Assembly: GCA_020628935.1 (NCBI GenBank) | Contig: JAHDEG010000003.1 | Location: 62,001 to 126,000 of the forward strand | Direction of reading: 5' to 3' | Origin: Flavobacteriales bacterium | GTDB taxonomy: Bacteria > Bacteroidota > Bacteroidia > Flavobacteriales_G > JALEGO01 | DNA: 64,000 nt | Part shown: piece by piece, positions 1 to 7,414 of the stretch | How the letters are laid out: each line of letters opens with the position of its first letter | Numbering within the stretch: position 1 is the first letter of the stretch | Made by a program: the position numbers and the translations under genes | Notes under the pieces: model-generated | Told to the model about the DNA's origin: nothing | Databases searched by the model: none | What the model saw: only the letters and a program-made list of their open reading frames with translations

Positions 1-2
1 TA

Positions 3-56
3 CGAATGGACTTAACGCATTATGAAGGATTAGCTCACCCTATTGCTAAACTTTAA
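3..56 (+). CDS. 3' end of an unidentified protein (partial)
   Basis: One plus-strand frame is open from the window edge to a TAA at 54-56 and encodes about 17 residues ending in HYEGLAHPIAKL. The other two plus frames stop earlier. It ends only 5 bp before the converging DinB-like gene, which is the spacing expected of two converging genes. Too little is visible to name the product. The frame could be chance, because 17 codons without a stop is not significant by itself. Confidence 0.4.
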   Translation, partial: RMDLTHYEGLAHPIAKL

Positions 57-61
57 TTCTG

Positions 62-598
62 TTACGAATATTGCTCAGTAATTGAGTTTAAATGATGGTT
101 CGTGTGAATGATAGTAAAGTAAGCCATTTCTCTTATTGTGAGTTTCCCTAACATGGGGTGTGGAAGGATGTATTTAGTTAAGTTTTCTTCCTTCCAACTT
201 TCTACATGATTAGAAATTGTTTTAAGCTCCAAGGCTAGTTTTTTAACCATTTCTTCTTTCTGATGATTTTCAACATGTTTGGGAGCATAGTCTGGAAGTT
301 CAATTTTACCAACTGTTTTAATGCCATTTGTAAATTTATCTTGCAATTGATTAAACGATTTCTCATCTCGGTTATTTAAACCAAACATTCCTCTAAGTAC
401 TAGTTTGTTTATACCTAAACCTTTATTAACTGCTTTTGCAGATTTTATTAGGTGTTCAATTTGCTGACCGGTAGACCATTTATCATTTTTAGAAACCGAG
501 AACATGCTATCATCTTGAGATTGTAGCAAGTCTTTCATACGTTTAATTAACTCATCGTACTGTTCAGCTATTTCGGCTTTAGTATAAACTCCTTCCAT
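62..598 (-). CDS. DinB-like (DUF664-type) four-helix protein
   Basis: Encodes about 178 residues with the spacing of the DinB/YfiT-like putative metalloenzyme fold: a first His in QQIEHLI (about residue 49) and a C-terminal HTNHH pair (about residues 165 and 169) that would complete a three-His metal site. Members of this superfamily include thiol-dependent transferases, but most have no known substrate. The ATG at 598 lies one base after the stop of the RND pump gene; an upstream in-frame ATG at 625 would overlap that gene by 26 bp and adds an unconvincing leader (MLTKKLNIN). It is probably translated from the tail of the efflux operon. A link to drug handling is inference from position only. 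Confidence 0.8.
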   Translation of the reverse strand: MEGVYTKAEIAEQYDELIKRMKDLLQSQDDSMFSVSKNDKWSTGQQIEHLIKSAKAVNKGLGINKLVLRGMFGLNNRDEKSFNQLQDKFTNGIKTVGKIELPDYAPKHVENHQKEEMVKKLALELKTISNHVESWKEENLTKYILPHPMLGKLTIREMAYFTIIHTNHHLNSITEQYS

Positions 599-599
599 A

Positions 600-3500
600 T
601 TAATATTTAATTTCTTTGTCAACAACTTTATACTTGATTTTCATTTTAATTGCGAACATAACAGGTACAATTACAAGCGTTAAAAAAGTTGCAAAGGTTA
701 AGCCGAAAATTACCGTCCAAGACATTGGCCCCCAAAAAATAACGTTATCTCCTCCCATAAAAATTTTAGGGTCGAAATCTGATAGCAAGGAGAAAAAATC
801 GATGTTGAAACCTATTGCTAGTGGTATTAGACCTAAAATAGTTGTTATTGCTGTTAATAATACCGGACGCAAACGTTTTGTACCTGCACTCACAATACAC
901 TCCATTAAGTCGGGCATTCTTAAGCGATCATCTTCGGTTAAACCTAGCTCTAGTTTTTTCCGTTCAATAAGCAAATTCATATAATCTAACAGCACAATAG
1001 AGTTATTTACTACTACTCCTGCTAAAGAAATTATACCAATCATGGTCATAATGATAATAAAGTCCATTTGAAAGGATACTAAGCCTAGTAAAACTCCAAT
1101 TAAACTAAGCCCAACAGAGCCAATAATTATAAATGGTGTACCTATGGAGTTAAATTGTGCTACAATAATTAAGAAGATTAAAAACACAGCTACAACCAAT
1201 GCAGACCCTAAAAACGCCATTTCTTTTGCTTGTTCTTCTTGTTGCCCCGTAAATTTAACATTAACTCCATCAGGAACCTCAAAACGCTCAATTTGTTCTT
1301 TAATGCTTGCCACTACTTCATTGGCATTATATCCTTCAGTTACGTTTGATAAAAGTGTCACCAAACGATCGTTATTTTTACGCTTTACTTCACTAAATGT
1401 AGAGCCGTAAACAGGTTTTGCCACTGCAGAGATAGGAATTTGGCGTATTTGACCGTTGGTTTGATCTCTAAACGTTATTTTTTGATTTAATAACGCGTCT
1501 AAATCTGTACGATACGCTTCTTTTAACCTGATATTAATTGGATATTCATCATCTTCTAACTTGTAGCGCGAAACCTCTTTACCATACAATGCAGTTCTTA
1601 GTGTTGCTGCTACTTGATAGGTGCTTAGGTTTAACCTTCGTGCTTTCGCTCTATCAACATTAATCATAAGTTCAGGTTTACCTATGTCAATATCCATTTT
1701 AAGGCCTTCAATACCTGCTATATTTTTAGAATTAATGAAGTTTTTTAAGCGCTCAGCTTGCACGGTAAGTTGCTCATAATCTTCACCAATTATTTCAATG
1801 TTAATGGGTGGCCCTGCTGGTGGTCCCGCTGCATCTTTATCTACCGTAATAGAAATACCGGGCACATTACTCACGGCTTCTCTTATTTCTTCCATAACGT
1901 CTTTAGTATCAACGCCTCTTCTGAACTGAAAATCTACAAAAGACACTTGTACTCTTGCTTTGTTGGGGGTTTCGCCTAACGCTGGGCCAGCTGCAGGGTC
2001 GCTTGTGCCAGCACCTACTTGCGCAATAATACTTTTTACTAAATAGTTTTTAGTAGCCGCTTCACCTTCTTCATTTTCTTCGGTAACTTCATACTTTTTC
2101 ATTGCATTAATTACAATGGCTTCTACTTCTTTAGTGGTTTCGTTTACATCTTCAATATCTGAGCCTATTGGTTTTTCAATAAATACATTAACATATTTAG
2201 GCATGTTTGCAGGGAAGAATTCTACCTTAGGTGTTGCTACTCCTACCAAAATGATAGAGAAAATAAACAAACCAATAGTACCTAATAAAAATGCAATAGG
2301 TTTTCTATTTGAAAGTGCGTAAGATAAAAATCGTTGGTAACGGGCTTCTAACCAGGGTATAACGGTTTCTTGAAATTTGATGGTTAAATCATAAATAACG
2401 AATCCGTAGAGCGCTGTGAAAATACCCGATAAAATGAGTAAGGAAGCTATTGTATTTGTAAATCCTCCTCCCGGAAACAACAACAATACTCCAATAACAA
2501 ACATAATTATAGCTACTCTTGCAGATCTTTTCTTATTTGGTGCCTCAGAGTTAGGACTCATAAATGATGTTAGTGCAGGGTTAATAAACAAGGCTACAAA
2601 CAGTGATGAGCCCAAAACTATTATTAGCGTTGTAGGTAAATACCCCATAAATTCGCCCATCATACCTGGCCAAAACAACATTGGGAAAAACGCGGCCAAG
2701 GTTGTTGCTGTTGATGCTATAATTGGCCAAGCAATTTCCCCCACCCCATAAATAGCAGCATCTCGCCTTGAGTATCCTTCCACCATAAGCCGTTTCACGT
2801 TTTCAACAACTACAATACCGTTGTCTACCAGCATACCTAAACCTAAAATCAATGAAAACAACACAATCATATTAATAGTTGTGCCCATTACATTTAAAAT
2901 AGCAAACGACATAAGCATAGATAGCGGAATGGCTACCCCAACAAAAACAGCATCTTTTAAGCCTAAGAAGAACATTAGCACCAAAATCACGAGTAATACT
3001 CCAAAAATAATACTGTTTAAAAGGTTGTCTACTTGAGCGCGTGTGTCAGATGATAAATCATTAGTAATTGTAATGTCTAAATTTTCAGGGAAGCGATTTG
3101 CTTGAGCTTTGTTTACAACTGCATAAATTTGATCAGTTGCTTCTAGTAAGTTCTCGCCTGCTTTTTTAATTACATCAAGCATTAATACAGGTTTTGTGAA
3201 TTCTCTTGCGTAGGATGTTGCTTCTTTAAACCCAAAATTTACATCAGCTACATCTTTTAAATAAACTACTTTTTGTGCCTCGCGTTTTACAATAATATCG
3301 CCAATTTCATCTATGTTTTTAAAATCGCCTACAACACGAACGGCTCTACGGTAATTATCACTTAGTAACTCACCGCCAGCTATGGTAAGGTTTTCCATGG
3401 CAATAGCATTTTCAATATCACCAAAAGCAATATTCATTGATTCTATTTTCATTCTATCAACGTTAATTGCCACCTCTTTACCTTGTATACCTCTAATTTC

Positions 3501-4058
3501 TACCTTAGATATTTCAGGTATATCTTCTAGCTCATCCTCTAAATATTCTGCATATGTTTTTAATTGATCTATTGAGAAATCACCAGAAAGGTTAACGTTT
3601 AGGATAGGCATTTCTGAAAAGTTCATTTCAAAGATATTTGGCTCAATGGGCAAATCTGTTGGAAAACCTGGTTGTGCTTTTGCTTTGTCTACCGCATCCT
3701 TAATTCTTTGTAAACCAAGGGTTGGAGATATTTTTGAATCAAATTCAACCATTATAGCTGAATACCCTTGTGAGGATGTTGAGGTTACTTTATCAACATC
3801 GTTAACTGATTTAACTTCTTTTTCAATGGGTTTGGTAATAAGCTTCTCCATGTCTAACGGAGCGTTACCCGGGTAAGCTACACCAACATAAATTTGAGGC
3901 AGTACAATATCAGGAAATGCCGCCTTTGGCATTTGCACGTACGACATTACACCAAATAAAATAATTAAAAAGGTAACAAAGAAAACCGTGGTTCTATTGT
4001 TTACAGAAAGGGTGGATAAGCCGAAATCTTTCAGCTTTTTATCTTGTTTGTTTTCCAT
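600..4058 (-). CDS. RND-family efflux pump, inner-membrane subunit (AcrB/MexB-like)
   Basis: 1152 residues, the size of a full RND permease, which exports drugs, dyes or metals using the proton gradient and forms a tripartite complex with an adaptor and a TolC-type channel. TM1 lies near residues 24-42, followed by the periplasmic porter domain, with a second repeat starting near residue 575. The TM4 proton-relay motif reads GMLVDNGIVVVENV: the first Asp is present and the second is Asn. Between the two halves, about residues 511-558, there is an extra hydrophobic stretch long enough for two membrane spans. It is third in the operon tetR-tolC-adaptor-pump. The substrate cannot be told from sequence. 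The many plus-strand reading frames inside it are antisense shadows. Confidence 0.95.
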   Translation of the reverse strand: MENKQDKKLKDFGLSTLSVNNRTTVFFVTFLIILFGVMSYVQMPKAAFPDIVLPQIYVGVAYPGNAPLDMEKLITKPIEKEVKSVNDVDKVTSTSSQGYSAIMVEFDSKISPTLGLQRIKDAVDKAKAQPGFPTDLPIEPNIFEMNFSEMPILNVNLSGDFSIDQLKTYAEYLEDELEDIPEISKVEIRGIQGKEVAINVDRMKIESMNIAFGDIENAIAMENLTIAGGELLSDNYRRAVRVVGDFKNIDEIGDIIVKREAQKVVYLKDVADVNFGFKEATSYAREFTKPVLMLDVIKKAGENLLEATDQIYAVVNKAQANRFPENLDITITNDLSSDTRAQVDNLLNSIIFGVLLVILVLMFFLGLKDAVFVGVAIPLSMLMSFAILNVMGTTINMIVLFSLILGLGMLVDNGIVVVENVKRLMVEGYSRRDAAIYGVGEIAWPIIASTATTLAAFFPMLFWPGMMGEFMGYLPTTLIIVLGSSLFVALFINPALTSFMSPNSEAPNKKRSARVAIIMFVIGVLLLFPGGGFTNTIASLLILSGIFTALYGFVIYDLTIKFQETVIPWLEARYQRFLSYALSNRKPIAFLLGTIGLFIFSIILVGVATPKVEFFPANMPKYVNVFIEKPIGSDIEDVNETTKEVEAIVINAMKKYEVTEENEEGEAATKNYLVKSIIAQVGAGTSDPAAGPALGETPNKARVQVSFVDFQFRRGVDTKDVMEEIREAVSNVPGISITVDKDAAGPPAGPPINIEIIGEDYEQLTVQAERLKNFINSKNIAGIEGLKMDIDIGKPELMINVDRAKARRLNLSTYQVAATLRTALYGKEVSRYKLEDDEYPINIRLKEAYRTDLDALLNQKITFRDQTNGQIRQIPISAVAKPVYGSTFSEVKRKNNDRLVTLLSNVTEGYNANEVVASIKEQIERFEVPDGVNVKFTGQQEEQAKEMAFLGSALVVAVFLIFLIIVAQFNSIGTPFIIIGSVGLSLIGVLLGLVSFQMDFIIIMTMIGIISLAGVVVNNSIVLLDYMNLLIERKKLELGLTEDDRLRMPDLMECIVSAGTKRLRPVLLTAITTILGLIPLAIGFNIDFFSLLSDFDPKIFMGGDNVIFWGPMSWTVIFGLTFATFLTLVIVPVMFAIKMKIKYKVVDKEIKY

Positions 4059-4079
4059 TTATTTATGTTTTGGCAATTA

Positions 4080-5261
4080 TTAACCAGCTATTTTAATGCG
4101 CTCAGTATCTGATAAACTCCTTGCACCGTCAGTTACAAGAATGTCTCCTTTAGATAAACCAGATAAAACCTCTGTTTTGCCTTGATAGCTTAGTCCTGTT
4201 TCTACAATTACCTTTTTTGCAGTGGTGACTTGTTTTTCTCCTACCATATCTTTGCTAACAACATATACAAAATTTTGCTGTAGGGCATCTTGTTGTATAA
4301 CTGAAGACGGAATTGCAATGGCTGAATCTTTACGGTAATCTTGAATTTTTACCGTTGAAATTAAATTAGGTTTTAAAATTCCTTTGTTGTTATTAATATC
4401 AACTTCTACCAAAAAAGTTCTGTTGTTTGGATCGATATAACTACCTACTCTCGATATTTTTGAAGCCTGCGTTATCTTTTGTGAAGGGAAAGCAACAATA
4501 ACAGCTGAGCCTTTTTTAACATCAGTTATATGATCTTCAGATATTTCAGATTTTACATAAAGATTTTTAAGGTTAACTAATCTCATAACCGGAAAACCAG
4601 GGTTTGCCATTTGACCTTCTTTCGTTAAAATATCATCAACTATTCCACTAAACGGTGCAACTAAGCTTGATTTTTTTAATTGCGTTTTAAGGGTGGATAG
4701 TTTTAGCTCAAGGCTTTCTTTGTTGTTTTTGGCTTGCAAATACTGAATTTCTGATCCTATTTTTTGATCCCACAATCTTTTTTGTTTGTCAAAAACAGTG
4801 GTTGCTAAATCGAGCCCGTTTTGAAGTTCTTTAATGTTTTTTTGGATAACATCTGTATCAATAGAAGCTAGGGTTTGGCCTTTTTGAACTCTGTCTCCAG
4901 TTTTAACATAAATTCTATTTACCAAGCCAGGCACTTCTGGGGTAAGAGTTGCATTTAAATCACTTTCAACAACACCTTGAACCTCAAAATAATGCTCAAA
5001 AGGTTGAATATCTAATGTTGCAGACTTTACAATTTTCTCCTTTATTCCAATATTAGGGTCAAGTTCAGCAATTTCACCTTCTACTGCAGCTAATTGGGTT
5101 CCTACTTCCTTATAAACTCCTTTTAGGGAATCTCTTTTGCTTTTTAATGCATCTAAAGAAACATTTTCAGACGAAGGACCGCAAGAAACAGCTAAAAGCA
5201 TACAGCTAAATGGCACTAATTTGTTCATTGAATATTTTATTAGTTGTTGACGATTGTTCAT
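4080..5261 (-). CDS. RND efflux periplasmic adaptor lipoprotein (HlyD/MFP family)
   Basis: 393 residues. A lipobox LLAVSC near residue 27 predicts a lipid-anchored adaptor that bridges the RND pump to the outer-membrane channel. A coiled-coil stretch (about residues 35-65) is followed by a biotinyl-lipoyl-like hairpin (TPEVPGLVNRIYVKTGDRV, about 108-126), an alpha-helical hairpin and the returning lipoyl half (LVAPFSGIVDDI). The gene overlaps the tolC stop in a TAATG, which implies translational coupling. An internal ATG at 5228 (MNKLVPFSC) gives a more typical signal peptide and may be the true start. The pump gene follows after 21 bp. Confidence 0.93.
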   Translation of the reverse strand: MNNRQQLIKYSMNKLVPFSCMLLAVSCGPSSENVSLDALKSKRDSLKGVYKEVGTQLAAVEGEIAELDPNIGIKEKIVKSATLDIQPFEHYFEVQGVVESDLNATLTPEVPGLVNRIYVKTGDRVQKGQTLASIDTDVIQKNIKELQNGLDLATTVFDKQKRLWDQKIGSEIQYLQAKNNKESLELKLSTLKTQLKKSSLVAPFSGIVDDILTKEGQMANPGFPVMRLVNLKNLYVKSEISEDHITDVKKGSAVIVAFPSQKITQASKISRVGSYIDPNNRTFLVEVDINNNKGILKPNLISTVKIQDYRKDSAIAIPSSVIQQDALQQNFVYVVSKDMVGEKQVTTAKKVIVETGLSYQGKTEVLSGLSKGDILVTDGARSLSDTERIKIAG

Positions 5262-6655
5262 TATTTACTTACTTTTTCTAAGGTTGTTTTTGCACTCATG
5301 AGCCTAAAAAGACTATTAATGTAATTGCCTTGGTTAGTTAAAAACTGATTTTGCGCTTGTGTTAACTCTAAACTAGATGATAAGCCTTCATTAAACTTAA
5401 TTTGAGTCTTATTTTCAATTTTTTGAGCTAACTCCATTGCTTTTTTGTTTGTGTTGAGGTCGTTTTTAGCTGATAAATATTCGGTTCTGGCTGTACTAAC
5501 ATCTAATTTTAGCTTCTCTTCTGTCATTATTTTAAGGTCAGACATTCTTTGTAGTTCAATATTAGATTTTTCAATTTCTGCCTTAAATTTAAAACCACTA
5601 AAAATTGGTACTTGAAGGTTTAACCCCCATAAAGTTGTGGGATACCATTTAGAGCTAGAAAAATCAAATTCATTTAAATATAAATTTTGACTATGGTTAA
5701 AAAAGCCGTACAGTTTTGGGTATATTGAAGAGGATGTTGCCTTTTTGTTTAGAGTTAATAAGCGCTCTTGATAATCCAATATTTTGTATTCACTTAAATT
5801 TTTTACTTCAGATTGCTTTTCAAGTAAGTTTGTTGGTATTTCATTTAACAAGGCAGAAAGTTTATCGGTTAATTCTATAGATTGCTCAATAGGATATCCC
5901 ATTTGAAACTTCAGTACTTTTTGTGCAAGCTCTTCTTGTAATCTTGCATTGGTTATAGAGCTTGTTAATGTTGCAACGTTAAGCTCAAGCTGGTCAACAT
6001 CTTGATCTTCAACAAAACCTTCTTTATTAAAAGCTTGGGTTTGTTTTAAAATGATCTCAATATTTTTTTGGCTTTTAGATAAAATTTGAACATTTTCTTG
6101 GGCAATTAAAGCCATGTAATATGCTTTTTCAACTCCTTCAATAATATCTTCATCTGTTTTTTGCTCGGTAATATTCATCAGTTCAGAATAAGCCTTTGAA
6201 GCCTTCAACCCATAAAAATAAGACCCGTCAAAAATGAGTTGGTTAGCCGTTATTCCTCCAGAAAAATTATATTTAGTGCCAAATTGAATCTCGGTAAACT
6301 CTCCATCACCTGTTGGGGCTGGGGCATTTATTGGAACACCTGTAGCCTGAGAAACACCACCTAAAAATTGAGTTAAATAATCAGGAAACCCAAATGCATC
6401 TGCAGGGGCAGGCTGCACAGGTATGTCTATAAAATTCTGAAAAGACCCTTCCCCACTAATTTGAGGAAAAATCATCGATTTGGTCGCGTTTACAGATTGC
6501 TCTGCAAGCTTGGTTTCATAGTCTGCATTTTTAGCTTGAAAGTTGTTTTCCAAAGCAAAGGCTTTTGCATCCTCCAAAGAAAAAGAAGTGTTTTGAGCAT
6601 TTGCAACCCCAATAGTAAGAAGTGTTATTATTCCAATTAATTTAATCTGAAACAT
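5261..6655 (-). CDS. TolC-family outer-membrane efflux protein
   Basis: 464 residues beginning with a clear signal peptide (MFQIKLIGIITLLTIGVANAQ without its last residue, cleavage after ANA). Two long helical repeats typical of the outer-membrane efflux protein family follow, for example the late segments rich in E, L, A, K and N around residues 340-460. It forms the trimeric outer-membrane duct for the pump encoded downstream. The start overlaps the tetR stop and the stop overlaps the adaptor start, each as TAATG, so the three genes are translationally coupled. A proline-rich insertion lies at about residues 78-115. Family assignment is firm; substrate is unknown. Confidence 0.93.
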   Translation of the reverse strand: MFQIKLIGIITLLTIGVANAQNTSFSLEDAKAFALENNFQAKNADYETKLAEQSVNATKSMIFPQISGEGSFQNFIDIPVQPAPADAFGFPDYLTQFLGGVSQATGVPINAPAPTGDGEFTEIQFGTKYNFSGGITANQLIFDGSYFYGLKASKAYSELMNITEQKTDEDIIEGVEKAYYMALIAQENVQILSKSQKNIEIILKQTQAFNKEGFVEDQDVDQLELNVATLTSSITNARLQEELAQKVLKFQMGYPIEQSIELTDKLSALLNEIPTNLLEKQSEVKNLSEYKILDYQERLLTLNKKATSSSIYPKLYGFFNHSQNLYLNEFDFSSSKWYPTTLWGLNLQVPIFSGFKFKAEIEKSNIELQRMSDLKIMTEEKLKLDVSTARTEYLSAKNDLNTNKKAMELAQKIENKTQIKFNEGLSSSLELTQAQNQFLTNQGNYINSLFRLMSAKTTLEKVSK

Positions 6656-7272
6656 TAAAGTAAGTTTAAGTTTTCTGTTTTTAGTTTTTCTTTCAAATAG
6701 TCAATCCCCTTGGTGCTAGCTATTCCATAAATGTGGTAGCGCATGAGCTCGTCAAAAACTTCATCTAAACGGTATTTACTTGTCGAAAATATTTCGCCCG
6801 TAAACACAAGATCAATTTTTTGAATGTAAATTTTAGCAATTACAGGAGGGTTTAAATTTGGCCTGTACAAGCCTTGCTTCACACCTATCTCAAGGTTTTT
6901 AGTTATTATTTTGTAATGAAACTCATTTTTTAAGTTGTTCAACTTTTTCCATGCCTCTGGGTAGTATTTCTCTAAGTCATAGTAAATTGACGGGTGCATT
7001 TGCCTGAGCATATTACTTACATACTTGGTTATTTCTACAACTTCGTCAATAGCATTATCAAATGTTTCCATTATGTGATTTGCAACTGACTTATCTTTTT
7101 CACAAGCAACATCCATAACCGCAGAAACTAATTCTGCTTTATCCTTTACAACACTATAGACTGTTTTTTTAGAGACTTTCAGATTTTGAGCAATGTCATC
7201 CATGGTTAAGCTCTTTATGCCATATCGCATAAATAAGTCGTGCACTTTGTTAATTAACTCCTCTCTTTTCAT
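6655..7272 (-). CDS. TetR/AcrR-family transcriptional regulator
   Basis: About 205 residues with an N-terminal helix-turn-helix (SLTMDDIAQNLKVSKKTVYS, about residues 20-39) and a C-terminal ligand domain without recognisable sequence motifs. It heads the efflux operon and probably represses it. The ATG at 7272 is preferred: a Bacteroidota -7 box (TAAATTTG on the minus strand, 7289-7282) lies just upstream and would put the transcript start near 7277. The in-frame ATG at 7281 overlaps the expected initiation region, and the TTG at 7284 lies inside the box. The palindrome at 7308-7335 is the likely autoregulatory operator. Confidence 0.93.
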   Translation of the reverse strand: MKREELINKVHDLFMRYGIKSLTMDDIAQNLKVSKKTVYSVVKDKAELVSAVMDVACEKDKSVANHIMETFDNAIDEVVEITKYVSNMLRQMHPSIYYDLEKYYPEAWKKLNNLKNEFHYKIITKNLEIGVKQGLYRPNLNPPVIAKIYIQKIDLVFTGEIFSTSKYRLDEVFDELMRYHIYGIASTKGIDYLKEKLKTENLNLL

Positions 7273-7281
7273 AAAACACAT

Positions 7282-7289
7282 CAAATTTA
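7282..7289 (-). promoter_or_regulatory. -7 promoter box for the tetR efflux operon
   Basis: The minus strand reads TAAATTTG, an exact match to the Bacteroidota -7 consensus TAnnTTTG. Transcription would begin about 5-6 bases downstream, leaving almost no leader before the ATG at 7272. I see no good -33 TTG at the standard spacing; the palindrome at 7308-7335 occupies that region. Confidence 0.5.
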
Positions 7290-7335
7290 GGAAACTTTAT
7301 GAACGCGGGAAACTTTTTTTGTAAAAAAAGTTTCC
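7290..7335. promoter_or_regulatory. Probable TetR operator: 28-bp palindrome plus an extra half-site
   Basis: 7308-7335 is an inverted repeat with 13-bp arms (GGAAACTTTTTTT and its complement) around a two-base GT centre. A third GGAAACTTT lies at 7290-7298, in direct orientation, exactly 18 bp from the first arm. It sits just upstream of the tetR -7 box and between divergent genes, the usual place for a TetR operator. Binding is inferred and not shown. Confidence 0.6.
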
Positions 7336-7414
7336 TTTGTAAGCAACATCAAAGAAAACTCCAACAAAATAAACCTATGTAATTAATTTACGTATAATGG
7401 TTTTGTAATTATAA

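Noticed and set aside
616-3876. Several plus-strand reading frames (for example 616-984, 1144-1410, 2416-2751, 3646-3876)
   Set aside because: They are antisense to the RND pump gene, which has strong family motifs over the whole stretch; their translations have no domain pattern.
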